From Hygrocybe punicea (Eukaryota; Basidiomycota; Agaricomycetes; Agaricales; Hygrophoraceae): DNA of 64,000 bases. Positions 22,597 through 33,751 of the stretch are shown in pieces. Numbering within the stretch: the stretch's first letter is position 1; every line of letters starts with the position of its first letter. Position numbers and translations under genes: made by a program. The DNA is taken from positions 6,820,001 to 6,884,000 of the forward strand of contig OY744465.1 in assembly GCA_963556145.1 (NCBI GenBank), read 5' to 3'. The notes beneath the pieces were generated by a model. That model made no database searches. It had not been told where the DNA came from and saw only the letters and a list, made by a program, of their open reading frames with translations.

Positions 22597-23943
22597 TATA
22601 AATCTTGGAACGCTGCGGCAGCAAGTGCTGCCGCGACTGTAGAGGAGGTACCTCAGGTGGAGAAACCCAAACCCCGTCGGCCGCGCTCTCGGGCTCACTC
22701 TCTCCCAACTCCACCTAGCCTACCACCGCGCACCCCTACAGCTCGAACCATCAACCCCCGCAAACCGCAGGCCGGTCAAAACATCACTCCTAACCTCTCT
22801 AGACCCCACGTCGCCGCGGCCGACCGCCTGCGCTACTGGTCAACCCCACACTCCCTACGTTTCTAACACACTGTCAGAAATTCCCTCCCCGAAGATGTAG
22901 CAGACCTCACCTTCCACACCATCCATGCATCCTTTGCCCCCGCCACAAAAACCTCCTATGGCGCCGGCCTCCTTCGCTTTACCCAATTCTGCGACCAACA
23001 CGGCATCCCCGAATCTGACCGCATGCCCGCTTCCCACATCCTCCTCGCCGCCTTCATTAGTGTCCACTCCGCACAAGTCTCCGGCTGCACAATCAAATCG
23101 TGGCTCTCCAGCATCAGAGCCTGGCATGAAACCAACGACGCCCCCTGGAATGGCGACTCGCGTTGGGTCCAAATGGCCCGCACCACGGCAAACAAAGAAG
23201 GCTCTACCTTCCGCAAGAAAAAATGCTCCCCCGTCACCACGGAGCACCTAACTTGCCTGCTAAGCGCCCTCAACCTTTCCAACCCCCTCCATGCAGCCAT
23301 CTGGGCTGTCGCCACTATGAGTTTCTGGGGCTGTCGCCGCCTTGGAGAAACAACCATCCCTTCCATAGCGGCCTTCGACCCCAAATTCCATGCCCCCTGC
23401 TCCACCACCGTCACCTTCAAATCCAACCCGGACCAATCGTCCTTCGCCTCCTTCCACATCCCATGGACGAAATCCACCAAAGAAGACGGAGGAACCGTCG
23501 TCCTCACAGCACGAAATGACCCCCTATGCCCCGTAAAAGCTCTCCAGAACCACTTGCTCATCAATGCCAACGTACCTGCACATGCCCCCTTTTTCACATT
23601 TCTCAACAAGAACGGGCAATGGTCCCACCTTCTCAAGCACAACTTTCTTGCTTTCTGTACCAAGATATGGTCCTCAGCCTCCCTCTCTCTCGTTCTCGGA
23701 CACAGCTTCCGCATTGGCGGTGCCTCCGAACTACTCCTCGCCGGCACCCCCCCAGAAATCGTAGCAGCCGTCGGCGGTTGGACATCACTCGCATTCCTCT
23801 TGTACTGGCGCCGCATCGAAGAAATCCTGCCCATGAATATCACTAAAGCTTACAAAAAGCAACGAATCCAAGAACTTGCAGTCTCCTTAGAAGAATTCCG
23901 TACCAGAAATAACATACCAAAGTTGTTAGTAATAGATGAATAA
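22597..23943 (+). pseudogene. Tyrosine recombinase of the Ngaro-like element
   Basis: Same frame as the reverse transcriptase; probably reached through a ~50-bp intron (GTATGA...CCCAG, from 22546), although the splice leaves the frame one base off. A TAA at 22864-22866 interrupts it. The N-terminal core-binding part reads TSYGAGLLRFTQFCDQHGIP; the catalytic residues appear as R in WGCRRLGE, H-S-F-R in GHSFRIGGASEL, G-G-W and Y in LLYWRR, i.e. the R-H-R-W-Y set. Acts by cut-and-join integration of a circular cDNA in this class. One nonsense codon makes this copy probably defective. Confidence 0.85.
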
Positions 23944-25713
23944 TCATGCCATACATGCCCGTATACACATACTGCAAACCACCTGATGGATCTCAACCTC
24001 GTTTGGGGAAGCCGTATTACGATCGATCGCAATCCGCCTGTTGTGAGCTTGAGCTCCATTTGGTATACTCGGATTCGCGCCCGATCGCCATACGGCCCTC
24101 TTTTCTGATTCTGAGTCTTACCTTGTGCTCAAAATATTTTGTTTTCGCCACGCTGACCTTCTTCTCCATTTGGTCCTCCTTCGGCACCTCTTCCAAAATC
24201 GCCGATCTCGGACTTTTCTGCTTAGTCAGCACTTTCCCATCTGGCACCGTCAAGCCGAACCTCCGGGCCAACTTTCTCTTCAGCTTGCCGGTTTGTCAAA
24301 GTCGAAAACAAAACATTTTTCCCCAAACTCGCAAACCTCTCAATTCAAGATTTCGATAATAACATCCATCTCACCGTTCCCTAACCCCCCACCCTTTACC
24401 GCCATTCTGTAACCGCTTACGCCCCTTAGCCTATCTCGGAACCACCCAATTCGTGACACATACCGGCATCGCTGCATAATCTGCCTCACAAAGCTCGGCA
24501 ACCAAAGCAACCATCTGTTTAATTCGGCTAGTGAAGCAATAGTTCAGGCCAGTAAGCTCCCTCTGTTGGTGATACGGCTTAGGTGTTGAATGCTGCTGAG
24601 TTACGCATTTTATTGCCCAACCACGCCAGTTCAAGCCCATGCAGGGAACGGCATAACTCGTAAGTGTATTGTGCAAGTGATTGACCGACGACTCAGAATG
24701 CGCCGCTTGTCGCTACGGTTACTCTCTCTTGACCACGTTGCCCTATCCCTCAAGGCTACATACACCAGTTCTACAATACGCCGTGGACTATCCGAGGCAG
24801 ACACAGCCAGCTGACCCAGTGCCTTTACAGAAGGTATGTCTTTCCTCCCCTGGTACAGCTTGAGGTCCAGCTTAACTCCTTGGATGCGCAGGTTTTCGCA
24901 TTGCTGGTTCCCGCTGTTGATGGTCGACTCGCCCAGATAACACTTATTCGACGTTGCCTTGGCATTTACTCCCTGGTGCCTTTGAAACCGGAAGAGCTAC
25001 ACTCCCCTCCTCCTGCTCCCACCAACACATCACCCACTGCCCCTCGTGTGGCTCGGATCTTTGCTTTGCCATCGCTGATCTCACAGCAACATTGACCCCC
25101 GGCATCATGCTGCTGGCACCGTTTCGCCCTGATTTCGCTCAATGTCGTTACTGGCTGCTACCGGTAAACCCAGGTGTAGTCTTCGCAATGTTAACGCATC
25201 GAGTTGCACAATCTCGGAACCGACCTCATTGCAACTCACCCAATCATGTATTCTTCATCAGAGGTTACGTCACCGTCTAAGCTGGTGAGTGACTTGGACC
25301 AGGTAGGATCAGATAATTTTTTCCACTTGGGGTAGTATTGATCCTGATTGCGTTCTATTCCCACATTGCACTTCACCATGAATTCCAGAAAGCAACGATT
25401 TTCTAACAGTTGGGGGAAAACTAATCAATTTTATGTTTTCGATCCCCCGTTAATGGCACAAAATTGTCAAGTCCCAGCCAAAGGCACGGCATACATTTTT
25501 TTCGTTTGCTGTAATAAGACTGTATGGAAACCGAGAGTGATCAGGTCCAAATCGAGCATTGGCAGGTCCAAATCGAGGGGATGCCGAGCCATTATCCCTC
25601 AGCCACCAGCAATGACCCCGTACAGTGCTGAAGCAATATTGTTGTTCATAGTATACAAACTCCGAGTGTAGGAAGAAGAATCAAAATTTTAAGCTTTTCC
25701 TCAGCACGCAAAG
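23944..25713. other. Region between the Ngaro-like element and alpha-kinase, no supported gene
   Basis: Probably holds the 3' end of the retroelement and unrecognised sequence. An 81-codon minus-strand ORF (24431-24676) and plus-strand ORFs around 24880-25280 have no motif I recognise. Confidence 0.45.
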
Positions 25714-28392
25714 ATGTCAACCAACCAAGTGGCCAATTTCACCACTGGAGGTGATGAACTGGTTGTATGCCAGCGGTGCAAGCTTTCTTTTCCAGGAGGC
25801 ACACAACTATTCTACATGCATGACAAAATTCCCAGTAGGCCGGGTAAACACCTTTGTAGTGGTTGTCACCGCTACCATGTTCAGAAAACTGAGTCACTTC
25901 GACGTGCACAAGGTACATTACAAGCAACCTACATGTTCAGATTAATAATAACTGAAGGTACACTCAGATACCAGTGACAGTGCAAAACACAGTAAAATAC
26001 ATAAAGATGTCGCTGCAGCACAACGAGAAGGTTCTCAGTCCATATATCCAAGTGTGCAATTCTCAACTCTTATTTATAGGAACCTCCCATCCTACACGCA
26101 TTGGGCCGACCCCAGCAATTGGACAAAACCGTCAATTACCTAACCGTCAGATGCTTCCCCCACCAGTACCGGGCGCTTTTGCTGACCAGGAGCAAAATAA
26201 TACCATACTGCGACAGCCTTGGCCTAAACGGAACAATGGGCAACAGCCGACCAGTGGCCCAATAATATTCACGCCAGGTCAACTTGCACCAAGCATGAAT
26301 ATACCGGATTTTTTTGTCCAAGGTTCGGCATGCCCAGGATACCAAGAAGCCCACCAAAAGTATGACGAGATGCGGGACTATTTTGCAAAACGTGCCTATG
26401 CATCCAACAACCATGAGCTAGTAATTGTCAAAGCAACGATGATGTTACTGAAGCCTGGTTATAAAAATCCATCCATAGTATCTGCAAGTCTGTCCAGTTT
26501 TGTTTTGTCCTTATTCTGCTAACAGTTTGCATAGAACATTTCTGAAACTATCAACAATGTCCCCATTCATATTGGAGTTCACAACCTCAAGAATGTCACA
26601 TTCCTGATGCTTCGTCCTCTCTTCCTGAAGTGGTCAAAGGATGTTGTTATCTCCATAGATGATGTCCGACTTTGCAGCAAAGATTGGGTCGAGATGATAC
26701 CACTTCTGGGGGTCCCAGATGTTGATGCGATCGCGCAGAAGTTCTTCGTAGCAAAAGGAAAGGCGAGGCATGTTCAATTTCATGCTGGAAAAGGCGTCGA
26801 AGTATATCTTGAGCTGGAGCATGAGAAATACCAAGAAATTTTATTGCGTCTCGAGGAACTTGAGACAGTTGACCATGACGTGGCAACTCAGGTTTGTTCT
26901 GTAAATCTTATGTGACAATGGGCAATAACTAAATGCATCAACTGCCAGCATAGCATCACATTCCTTCCACCCCCCCGGGTAGCAACCATCAGTCAGCATT
27001 ATGCCCACACGACCAAGGACAGGATGATGGAAATCAACATTCTAAGCTGTCTGGCCTTCAAAAGCGACAACTTTCAGTGAGATATTTCAGCGCCAATAGA
27101 CTTAGAAGTCTCTAATGTCAAGTTTGCGATAGCCGAAGAGTCCCACTGGCACATCATTGACTGGTGTCAGTTGTAAGCGGCCAGCTATAGCACCAAACTC
27201 ACCAAGTGCCAGTGCAGTCCGACGAGCACTCCAAGCTCAAAAAGCTCCATCCAAAAAAGTCGTGAAATCACTCAGTATGTCTTCAAATATATGTTTCCTT
27301 TCCATGCTCTAAGTTACTGCAGTGAATACCATCTCCATTTCGTGCACAATGTACCCGACCTCGGCTATCTCATTCACCAATCTAGTCTCTGATGCACGGC
27401 CATTCCATGCCATTGAAGACTGCAAGAATCCTGTCCACGTTATGTTGATTTTCAACCCAAATGCATCAGCAAAATACGGTGGCTTCAAGAAAGCGACATT
27501 TGGCCATACCAACGGTTTCCGTTTGGGACCCTCAGCCCAGATATGCATCAAGCAGTGCTGGTATCGATGTAAAGCATCAGGAATCCATCTCACCTTTGAT
27601 AACACAATGCAAATAACCAAACTTAGCTCCGAGATCAACTGTCTGCACTGGGCTTCAGCATTGATGGATTTGGTGTATGATTTCATCGATGAACAGTGTC
27701 AATTGCTTGGCAAACCCCCATTCGAGATTCCGGACATGCGGTTCATCAAAACAGCCCTTGCTGTTGTTGATGCTGGCAACCGCGATATCTACATGATTGA
27801 GGAGATGATTGATGAAGCGGTTGATGGCAAATTTGTCAAATACATTGGAAATGGCTCGGCTGAACTGTTCTTCCATGGCGACAAGAATATTGCGCATAGA
27901 GCTGAGTTCATGGCATTTTGTCAACACGTACAGTACTCAAAAACGAAGAGCTTGGCATTTGTGGGAGATTTTCAGGGTACATGCGTGTATGCTCTTCGGA
28001 GATTTCCCCTCACAATTGCATGACCTTCAGGTGGAAAACATCTGCTCACTGATCCACAAATCATTACTGCAGCATAGGTGCTCGACAGCACTTCTTATTT
28101 GTACAACTTAATGACTGTTTTTCAACTGTACAGTGAGACCGGGCAGAACTTTGCTGACGGAAATCTTGCATCCACGCATGACAGGTTCACCATTGAACAT
28201 ACCTGCAATGTGTTCTGTGCATTTTTTTGCCTCTCCACTCTTTCAGCCTCATCTAGCAGAGCTCTTCCGTCAGCCGCCTCTCAAGCTAGTCACAGAACAC
28301 CACTCTTCCAGAATGTGACAGAAACTCATCAAATTGATGGTACAATTCCGATGCAATTCTCTACACAAAGCAGCAACATTGGCCGACAGTAA
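25714..28392 (+). CDS. Alpha-type (MHCK/eEF2K-like) protein kinase, basidiomycete family
   Basis: Multi-exon gene starting at ATG 25714; exon 1 ends at 25912 (CACAAG|GTACAT). The N-terminal Cys motif (CQRC, then GKHLCSGCHRYH) is a likely zinc site seen in basidiomycete alpha-kinases. A Pro-rich middle follows (about 26090-26480), then an exon around 26536-26890, then the kinase domain from about 27450: GGFKKATFGH, ICIKQCW (candidate ATP lysine), YMIEEMID, GKFVKYIGN, FCQHVQYSKTKSLAFVGDFQG, spliced to KHLLTDPQI, and near the end NFADGN and the zinc motif HTCNVFC. A TAG at about 28075 lies between DPQI and NFADGN; a 56-bp GT-AG intron there does not restore the frame cleanly, so this copy may be impaired. 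Phosphorylates Ser/Thr in helical substrates in characterised relatives; target unknown. Confidence 0.8.
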
Positions 28393-28576
28393 CAGGAGCC
28401 GGCCTATGATAGATTCCTTTTTTTGTGTTGTAATAATCAAATTGTCATCTTGTCGGTTTATTTTGAAATTTTGTGTGATGTCAAATTGTCATCTTGTCAG
28501 TTTAATTTTGAAATTTCCTCATTGTCTGCCATTGACGAGGCCACATGTTATCAAGATATATATCACATGAACCGAA
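28393..28576. other. Convergent 3' region with a direct repeat
   Basis: CAAATTGTCATCTTGTC followed by a TTTGAAATTT block occurs twice (about 28437 and 28484), between the 3' ends of two convergent genes. Confidence 0.6.
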
Positions 28577-30348
28577 CTATGTATCACCATCATCACCTTC
28601 GTCGTCGTCTTCATCAGTGGTAAAATGAGCATATTCGGGTTCAACTTCTCCATCCAATTCTGACTCCTCTTGTTCATCTGACAAGATCCGAGCACCATGA
28701 AGCCGAAGACCTTGAGTGGGCGGACTGACCAAGCCACCGATGTACTTATGTCTTTTTGGTCCAACTACATTGCCACCATTGCGGAATGGCTTCATGTTCA
28801 GTAAAAGCTCCATCTTTTCCTGCTCAAGACGACTCACGGTTTCGAGGTGAGCAGTTAGGACAGGACCAAGTTCGGCTGCTTCTCCATTCTCGTGGAAGGC
28901 TTGCAGTAGTTGGTGATACGTTGCCCAAAATGACTTCGAAGATACCACAGGATCACCAATCGCCGCATACAATTTACTGGCACGCTCATGAAACAGGGGA
29001 GGCACCAGCTCGAAAACTGGATGGTCAGGAGGTGCATAGAGGGATTTGGCCTCATTGAATAGCTCGGGCGGCACAGGTATCTATTTCGCTGTGTGAAAAC
29101 AGGTATCAATGGAATAATTGCGGTACAATACTTTGAAATCAAGCGCATCAAATTGATGTGGTTTGGCCCTGATAAGGGATGGAATGCCGTGGGGTAGGAT
29201 CTTGTTTTTGTCGGCACGAGGAGCCGTTCTATTCTTGAAGCTAACCCAATCGTTGATCTCAGCTTGAAGCCAAGGAATTGCAAGCCAACGGAAGACTAGG
29301 CTACATGACAGTAGAAATAGTCAGAATAGACAATATCTGAAGGCAATAATAGATTACTTTTCAAGAACATCATTCACGTCGTACCACCCATTGTGAACCC
29401 CTTCTTTGAGGATGTCTTCGAAGCCAGGAGAGAAATCACGGCGGAACACAGACCACTTGATTTCCGATAAAATGTTATTGTGACCCTTTGCATAGCGGTG
29501 CTGTAGTGTGTCAGCAAGACTGGGATCGAGCCAGTGGCGGATCATAGTGTGTGAATTGGCGGTACCAGTATTCTCAAGCCCAGGATCACTCTGCGTTATG
29601 ACAGGTACACCTTACAGGTAACCAGGAGTCAAATTGACTCAGAAACATAGAAAAGAATCACCCACCACCAATTCTCCGACAGGTCTCCAGGTAATAGCTT
29701 GTGATAAGTGTTGGATTCTTGTTGGTCCACCATATTTTGATCCAGTTTATCTCGCCTGAGAACGCTTCCAACCCTGCATGTAACCAGAGACCAAAACGTC
29801 CCCACTTATCGTGCTGATCTTGAGGCCATACATCATTGACCCCGGCGGCCCAAAATCGTCTTCGTTTCAGACAGCGATGAAGACGATTCTCAACCTCCTT
29901 AGGCTCCACTGCTTTTAGAAGTTCTCCGATCACCTCCCTGAGTTTCATTTTATTAACAGATAAAGTGTTCTGATAGGAATGACGACACACCTGGGAACAC
30001 GATCTCCGTGAAGTTCCCTCAAACTTTTGCGGATGGATTCGGCACCACGAAAAGGAAATCGCTGCCGGATATCTCTGACTTTTTCGAAAATCGTTTCGGC
30101 TGTGTGCTTTTGCTGGCATGTGGACTGGAGGCCCCACTGTTTTCTGAGTCGTCGAATAGTTATTACACTGTCAGAACAGAAAAGTGAATTAAATGCATCA
30201 TATTAGTTTGCAATCCGAGTCAAGGATTCAAACCTTAGCCCATATTGATTAATATCATAGTGGTCTTTGAGATGTTCTACAAGCTTCACATCCAATAAAC
30301 CGAGTTGAAAATATAGCTCCATTGGTGCTCGGATGTTCTCGTCAGGCG
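28577..30348 (-). CDS. Integrase-core (DDE, rve-like) transposase-like protein
   Basis: Five or more exons on the minus strand. The first recognisable exon (from 30348) reads NIRAPMELYFQLGLLD then LKDHYDINQYGL, a helix-turn-helix-like start. Next come IRRLRKQWGL, FPFRGAESIR, the core RRRFWAAGVNDVWPQDQHDKW (first Asp), LHAGLEAFSG, WWTNKNP, then, after an intron at the G-G-G end (29658), the second block QSDPGLEN. EIKWSVFRRDFSPGFED and WYDVNDV follow, and the last exon (about 29074-28577) ends in an acidic tail. These blocks recur in a basidiomycete family annotated as integrase core domain. The true start upstream of 30348 was not found. No terminal repeats were seen, so it may be a host-resident relative rather than a mobile copy. 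Confidence 0.75.
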
Positions 30349-31405
30349 CTGCAAAGATATGAAAGACTTCAGATTACTTTGGGTGGGATCTTTTGGGAGT
30401 AACTGACAACGAGGCTTGTGTTGATTTTTTTGTGCAGGCATCTTGCCAGGCTTCGTCATGCGTGACCTGCCGGTCTCGTTTCCTGCCAGTGCACCACCGA
30501 GTTCATGCTCCCCGTCATCTGCGCCGACCCTACACATCCCGTGCCATTCCGTGATCTCGCTGCACCTCTCGCACTGCCCTACACCCTTGCGCCCCAACCG
30601 CTACCCTTACCCGTGATACTGCGGGTTTCGCCAGGGGATGGAAGGAACTCAGGTAATTACAATTGATGCACTTACTGAAACGAACCCAGGACGGCTGATC
30701 TGTGATCGCGTGAACGTTCGGTCAGCATTGACAGCACAACCAACAAGGAGGAAGTCCGACATGAGCGGGTCGAGGAGCAGATGGCGGAGCAGATCCCCCT
30801 GCCTTTCCTCACACCCTGCTCTGACGATAATGCTGATGACACCTAACTGATTGGCCCATGTCTACGACGAAAACCATGGCCCGAAGGCACGAATATGGAA
30901 TGACAACCAGGTGCGTGCGCCCACACACCCTGTGGGTTTCGCTACTGACCGACAACCGACAAAGACGACGAAGACGACGGAGGCAGCGATGGGCGGTGGC
31001 AGCGAATGAAGAAGACAGCGGATGGTGGCTGTGGTGGTGGATGACAGTGGCAGCAGGTACAGCGGAGGCAGCAGCACATGAGGACATCAACATCGACAAC
31101 GACAATGACAACGACAACGACAATGACAATGACAATGACAACGACAACGACAACGATGGCCACGACAGCCGATGTGCGGTGGCGAGAGTGGAGTGGCTGG
31201 ATAGCGTCGGTGTTACTCTCCTTCTGCATTTGCTCACTGTTCCAGCTACCCTTTCTGCCTCATGCAAGCAGACGGGCGCCTCCCATGCTTCTAACCCCCT
31301 CCTACACTTGCCTATAGTCATTCCTGTACCTATGTATACTCGTCACTTAAATTAATCACACCATTTGCTTGTCTACGGATTGTAATAGACAATCACCTAA
31401 TGTCC
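30349..31405. other. Region upstream of the DDE gene, low-complexity
   Basis: May contain the 5' exon of the integrase-like gene (an ATG near 30447). Otherwise it is rich in GACGACGA/GACAAC repeats. No supported gene. Confidence 0.4.
31094..31155. repeat. (GACAAY)n microsatellite
   Basis: About ten GACAAC/GACAAT hexamers. All frames are open across it, producing spurious Asp/Asn or Thr/Met ORFs. Confidence 0.95.
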
Positions 31406-31753
31406 CAAAGGTCTGGTGGCCACCGGTTTACTGCCGTTTACCGATGACATAAGCATGTTCTCACGCTTGCGCAAATGGGCCGGTTACCTTGAGACTTCAA
31501 CTCTGTATATTGAGGATTTCACTGTAAATGCAAATGCAATCACCTGGGAGTGGGACACAAACAAGAATTGCTTTGGGTGGGCAAAGCTTTCTGTGACTTA
31601 AAAATGGAAGGAACAGCTTCCCCTAAGAAACAATTACAATAAATTCTTCAACACTCATCCTTCAGAAGCTTTAACTCTCGAATGCCATATGTATTCATTA
31701 TACGATACTTAAGAGGAAGAAATTTGCTAGTTAGGCATGTTTTTCTTAAGTGT
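31406..31753 (-). mobile_element. 3' end of Crypton copy 1, displaced by gypsy element G1
   Basis: Matches the 3' flank of Crypton copy 2 (53236-53410) in the same order: AGGTC, the near-palindrome CTGGTGGCCACCGG (31413-31426; CCGGTGGCCACCGG at 53241-53254), CATGTTCTC, GGTTACCTTG and a final TTAAGTGT-like block next to the Crypton stop. G1 separates this piece from the Crypton gene at 49053-52106. Confidence 0.8.
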
Positions 31754-31888
31754 TGTCATGATCCAAACAGGATTCGGATCAAAACATAGTAATATGCTGT
31801 CACTAGTCACCATCCCTACAGCACACATCACATTACAAGGACCATTCATACTGGAATGCCCCCATCTGCATATGGAGTAGAAAGGAAT

Positions 31889-32063
31889 ACCCTTATCTGC
31901 ATATAGGACACACAGGAAATCCTTATCTGCACATAGGACATACATGAAACCCTTATCTAAACAAGGGACATGCAAGGAAACCCTTATCTACAGAAGGGAC
32001 ATACAAGAAAACCCTTATCTATGCAGAGGAAATGAAGGAATACCCTTATCTTAACTGATAAGG
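31889..32063. repeat. 30-31 bp tandem array with GATA-type sites in the G1 LTR
   Basis: Five full units and a partial sixth, each beginning ACCCTTATCT or ATCCTTATCT. The complement AGATAAGG matches the HGATAR consensus of fungal GATA factors. Further TTATC/GATAA sites follow to about 32140. Binding is inferred from the motif only. Confidence 0.85.
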
Positions 32064-32362
32064 CCCCCAAAACATCTTATCAGAGGCCAAAGAAGCACAA
32101 GAAGCACAGCCACATCCTTATCTCCAGTCATAGAGATAACACATGCCACCCATCATTCCCTGATCAAGAAGCACATCACATTTCATATCAATTGATCAAA
32201 TACAGCCCAGCCCTGATCTTATCTTTTTCTTAACTGATAAGGATACCCACATGGCATGGCATCAATTGATCAAGAAGCACAGCCTCAGGAAGATGATTCT
32301 AGAAGCACACCCTGGCACAGCCCTTGCCTCTGATTCACACACCCAAGATTAGACCAGTGGCA

Positions 32363-32744
32363 TGACTCACTCCCATCAAATGTGACTCATTGGTCTATCC
32401 ATGACAAATTATGACCCTTATGACATACTCATGACCCCCCATGACTCATTATGACCACCCATGACTAATTATGACTATTTCTGACTCATTATGCCCCCTC
32501 CTTTGATTATAATACCTATGTGACTCATTAATTGACTCTGTATGAGTCACAAACCCATGCCTTCCTTTCTTATGACTCCTTATGAGTCATAACCCCCCAT
32601 GCCTTTCATCATTATGACTCCTTATGAGTCATAAACCTATGCCTCTCCTCTATATGACTCCCTATGAGTCATATCCTATGCTCTCCATTTGATATACCAT
32701 TCTATGACTCAGTATGACTCCTGCTGTAGAATAGGTATATATAG
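32363..32744 (+). promoter_or_regulatory. G1 LTR promoter: ten TGASTCA sites and a TATA box
   Basis: Exact TGACTCA or TGAGTCA heptamers start at 32363, 32383, 32442, 32482, 32521, 32543, 32583, 32625, 32665 and 32705, followed by TATATATAG at 32736. TGASTCA is the classic Gcn4/AP-1 bZIP site. The same array is in the 3' LTR at +15394. Confidence 0.75.
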
Positions 32745-33659
32745 AGCCCAGTTTCTGCTGGAGATGGCTCAGTCACCTAATCTGACAGGCCCAGTCACAG
32801 GACAGTCCCTCTCCCAGATTCTGATTCACCCCTCTGTATTTGTTTGTATTACCTACTTTGGTAGTAGCTAGTACCCAAATACCAATTGCAGTTCAAGTCA
32901 TCATTCATTTGTTTAAGGATATCAATCTCAGATTTATTGATACTCCCTTATTACTTGTTTGATATATATTCTTTGTGTTCTGTCACGTAGTACAGTCACA
33001 TTCATCTTCTTTCAAGTTCTATTGATCATCACCAAAGATATCCCAGTACTTTATTCTGCACTAGTAGCCAATGTGTGTTTGAAGCTTCGGAATAAAGTCT
33101 GATATCTTGATCATCAATCCTACTTGCCTATTGTTCAGTTCATTCATTCTGTACATAGTATTTTGTCACACCTCCCTTTTGTTTGACATCTACTGTTACA
33201 CTCACCCATCGCCCATCGTCTATCGCCCATCGTCCATCATCTATTGCTCATCTCTATTGTACCTCTGCTCATTGTATACTTGCTACTTGTATACTTGACT
33301 GTTGTACACTCGTTCATCTTACACTGTTCGTACTTGCTTGAGTTATTATCTGCTTATACTCTTGCATACCTCTTGTCACTCAAAGTCTTTACCTTCAGTA
33401 GGGAAGACCTCACTGTTCACTCATCCTCTATAAGTCATACATCTGACTTATATTATTGTCAAGTATTTGTTGTATCCCTCAAAGCTAACCTTTGATAGGA
33501 TTCACACCACAACCCAACCACCCAACAGGAATAACCCAGAGTTATTAAAGAGCTAAATCCTTGATCCCAAAGGACAACAAGGTAATTTCCCGATCAACGA
33601 CGCACTCCGGAAACCCTTGGTGTGGATTTGTTCAAACACTTCCCACGCAAAACAGAAAT

Positions 33660-33676
33660 TGGAGCCCACCGCGAGG
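33660..33676 (+). other. Primer binding site of G1
   Basis: TGGAGCCCACCGCGAGG begins 5 bases after the 5' LTR. The leading TGG complements a tRNA 3' CCA end. The identical 17-mer is the PBS of the nested TRIM-like element (38888-38904). The tRNA was not identified. Confidence 0.75.
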
Positions 33677-33751
33677 GCCAAGGTTCATCAATAACTCTCT
33701 CATATTCCCACTCATATCCATTATCAACTCTACAGTTAATAGTCCTTCCCA

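Larger units (their letters stand above)
19422..23943 (+). mobile_element. Ngaro/DIRS-like tyrosine-recombinase retrotransposon (coding core)
   Basis: The order Gag-like zinc-knuckle protein, reverse transcriptase plus RNase H, tyrosine recombinase, without a DDE integrase or protease, is that of the DIRS order; the lack of a methyltransferase favours Ngaro. Split direct repeats expected at the ends were not found by eye, so boundaries are those of the coding core. At least one stop (22864) interrupts the recombinase, so this copy is probably inactive. Confidence 0.8.
31754..33654 (+). repeat. 5' LTR of G1
   Basis: 1901 bp, TG...CA ends. U3 holds a 30-31 bp tandem array with TTATCT (31889-32063), a TGASTCA array (32363-32711) and a TATATATAG box (32736-32744). 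Transcription should start near 32765-32775. Short ORFs in it occur identically in the other LTR and are not genes. Confidence 0.95.

Noticed and set aside
24431..24676. 81-codon minus-strand ORF
   Set aside because: No domain, splice context or neighbours supporting it.
30858..31355. 165-codon ORF with Asp-Asn repeats and its reverse
   Set aside because: Created by the (GACAAY)n repeat.
31727..31975. Short ORFs in the G1 LTRs (also 32689-32871, 33107-33495 and their copies at +15394)
   Set aside because: Identical pairs caused by LTR duplication; no coding signals.
31889..32063. Regular 30-31 bp repeats as a CRISPR array
   Set aside because: Units are directly adjacent without unique spacers, are imperfect, lie in an LTR and recur in the second LTR of a eukaryotic element.
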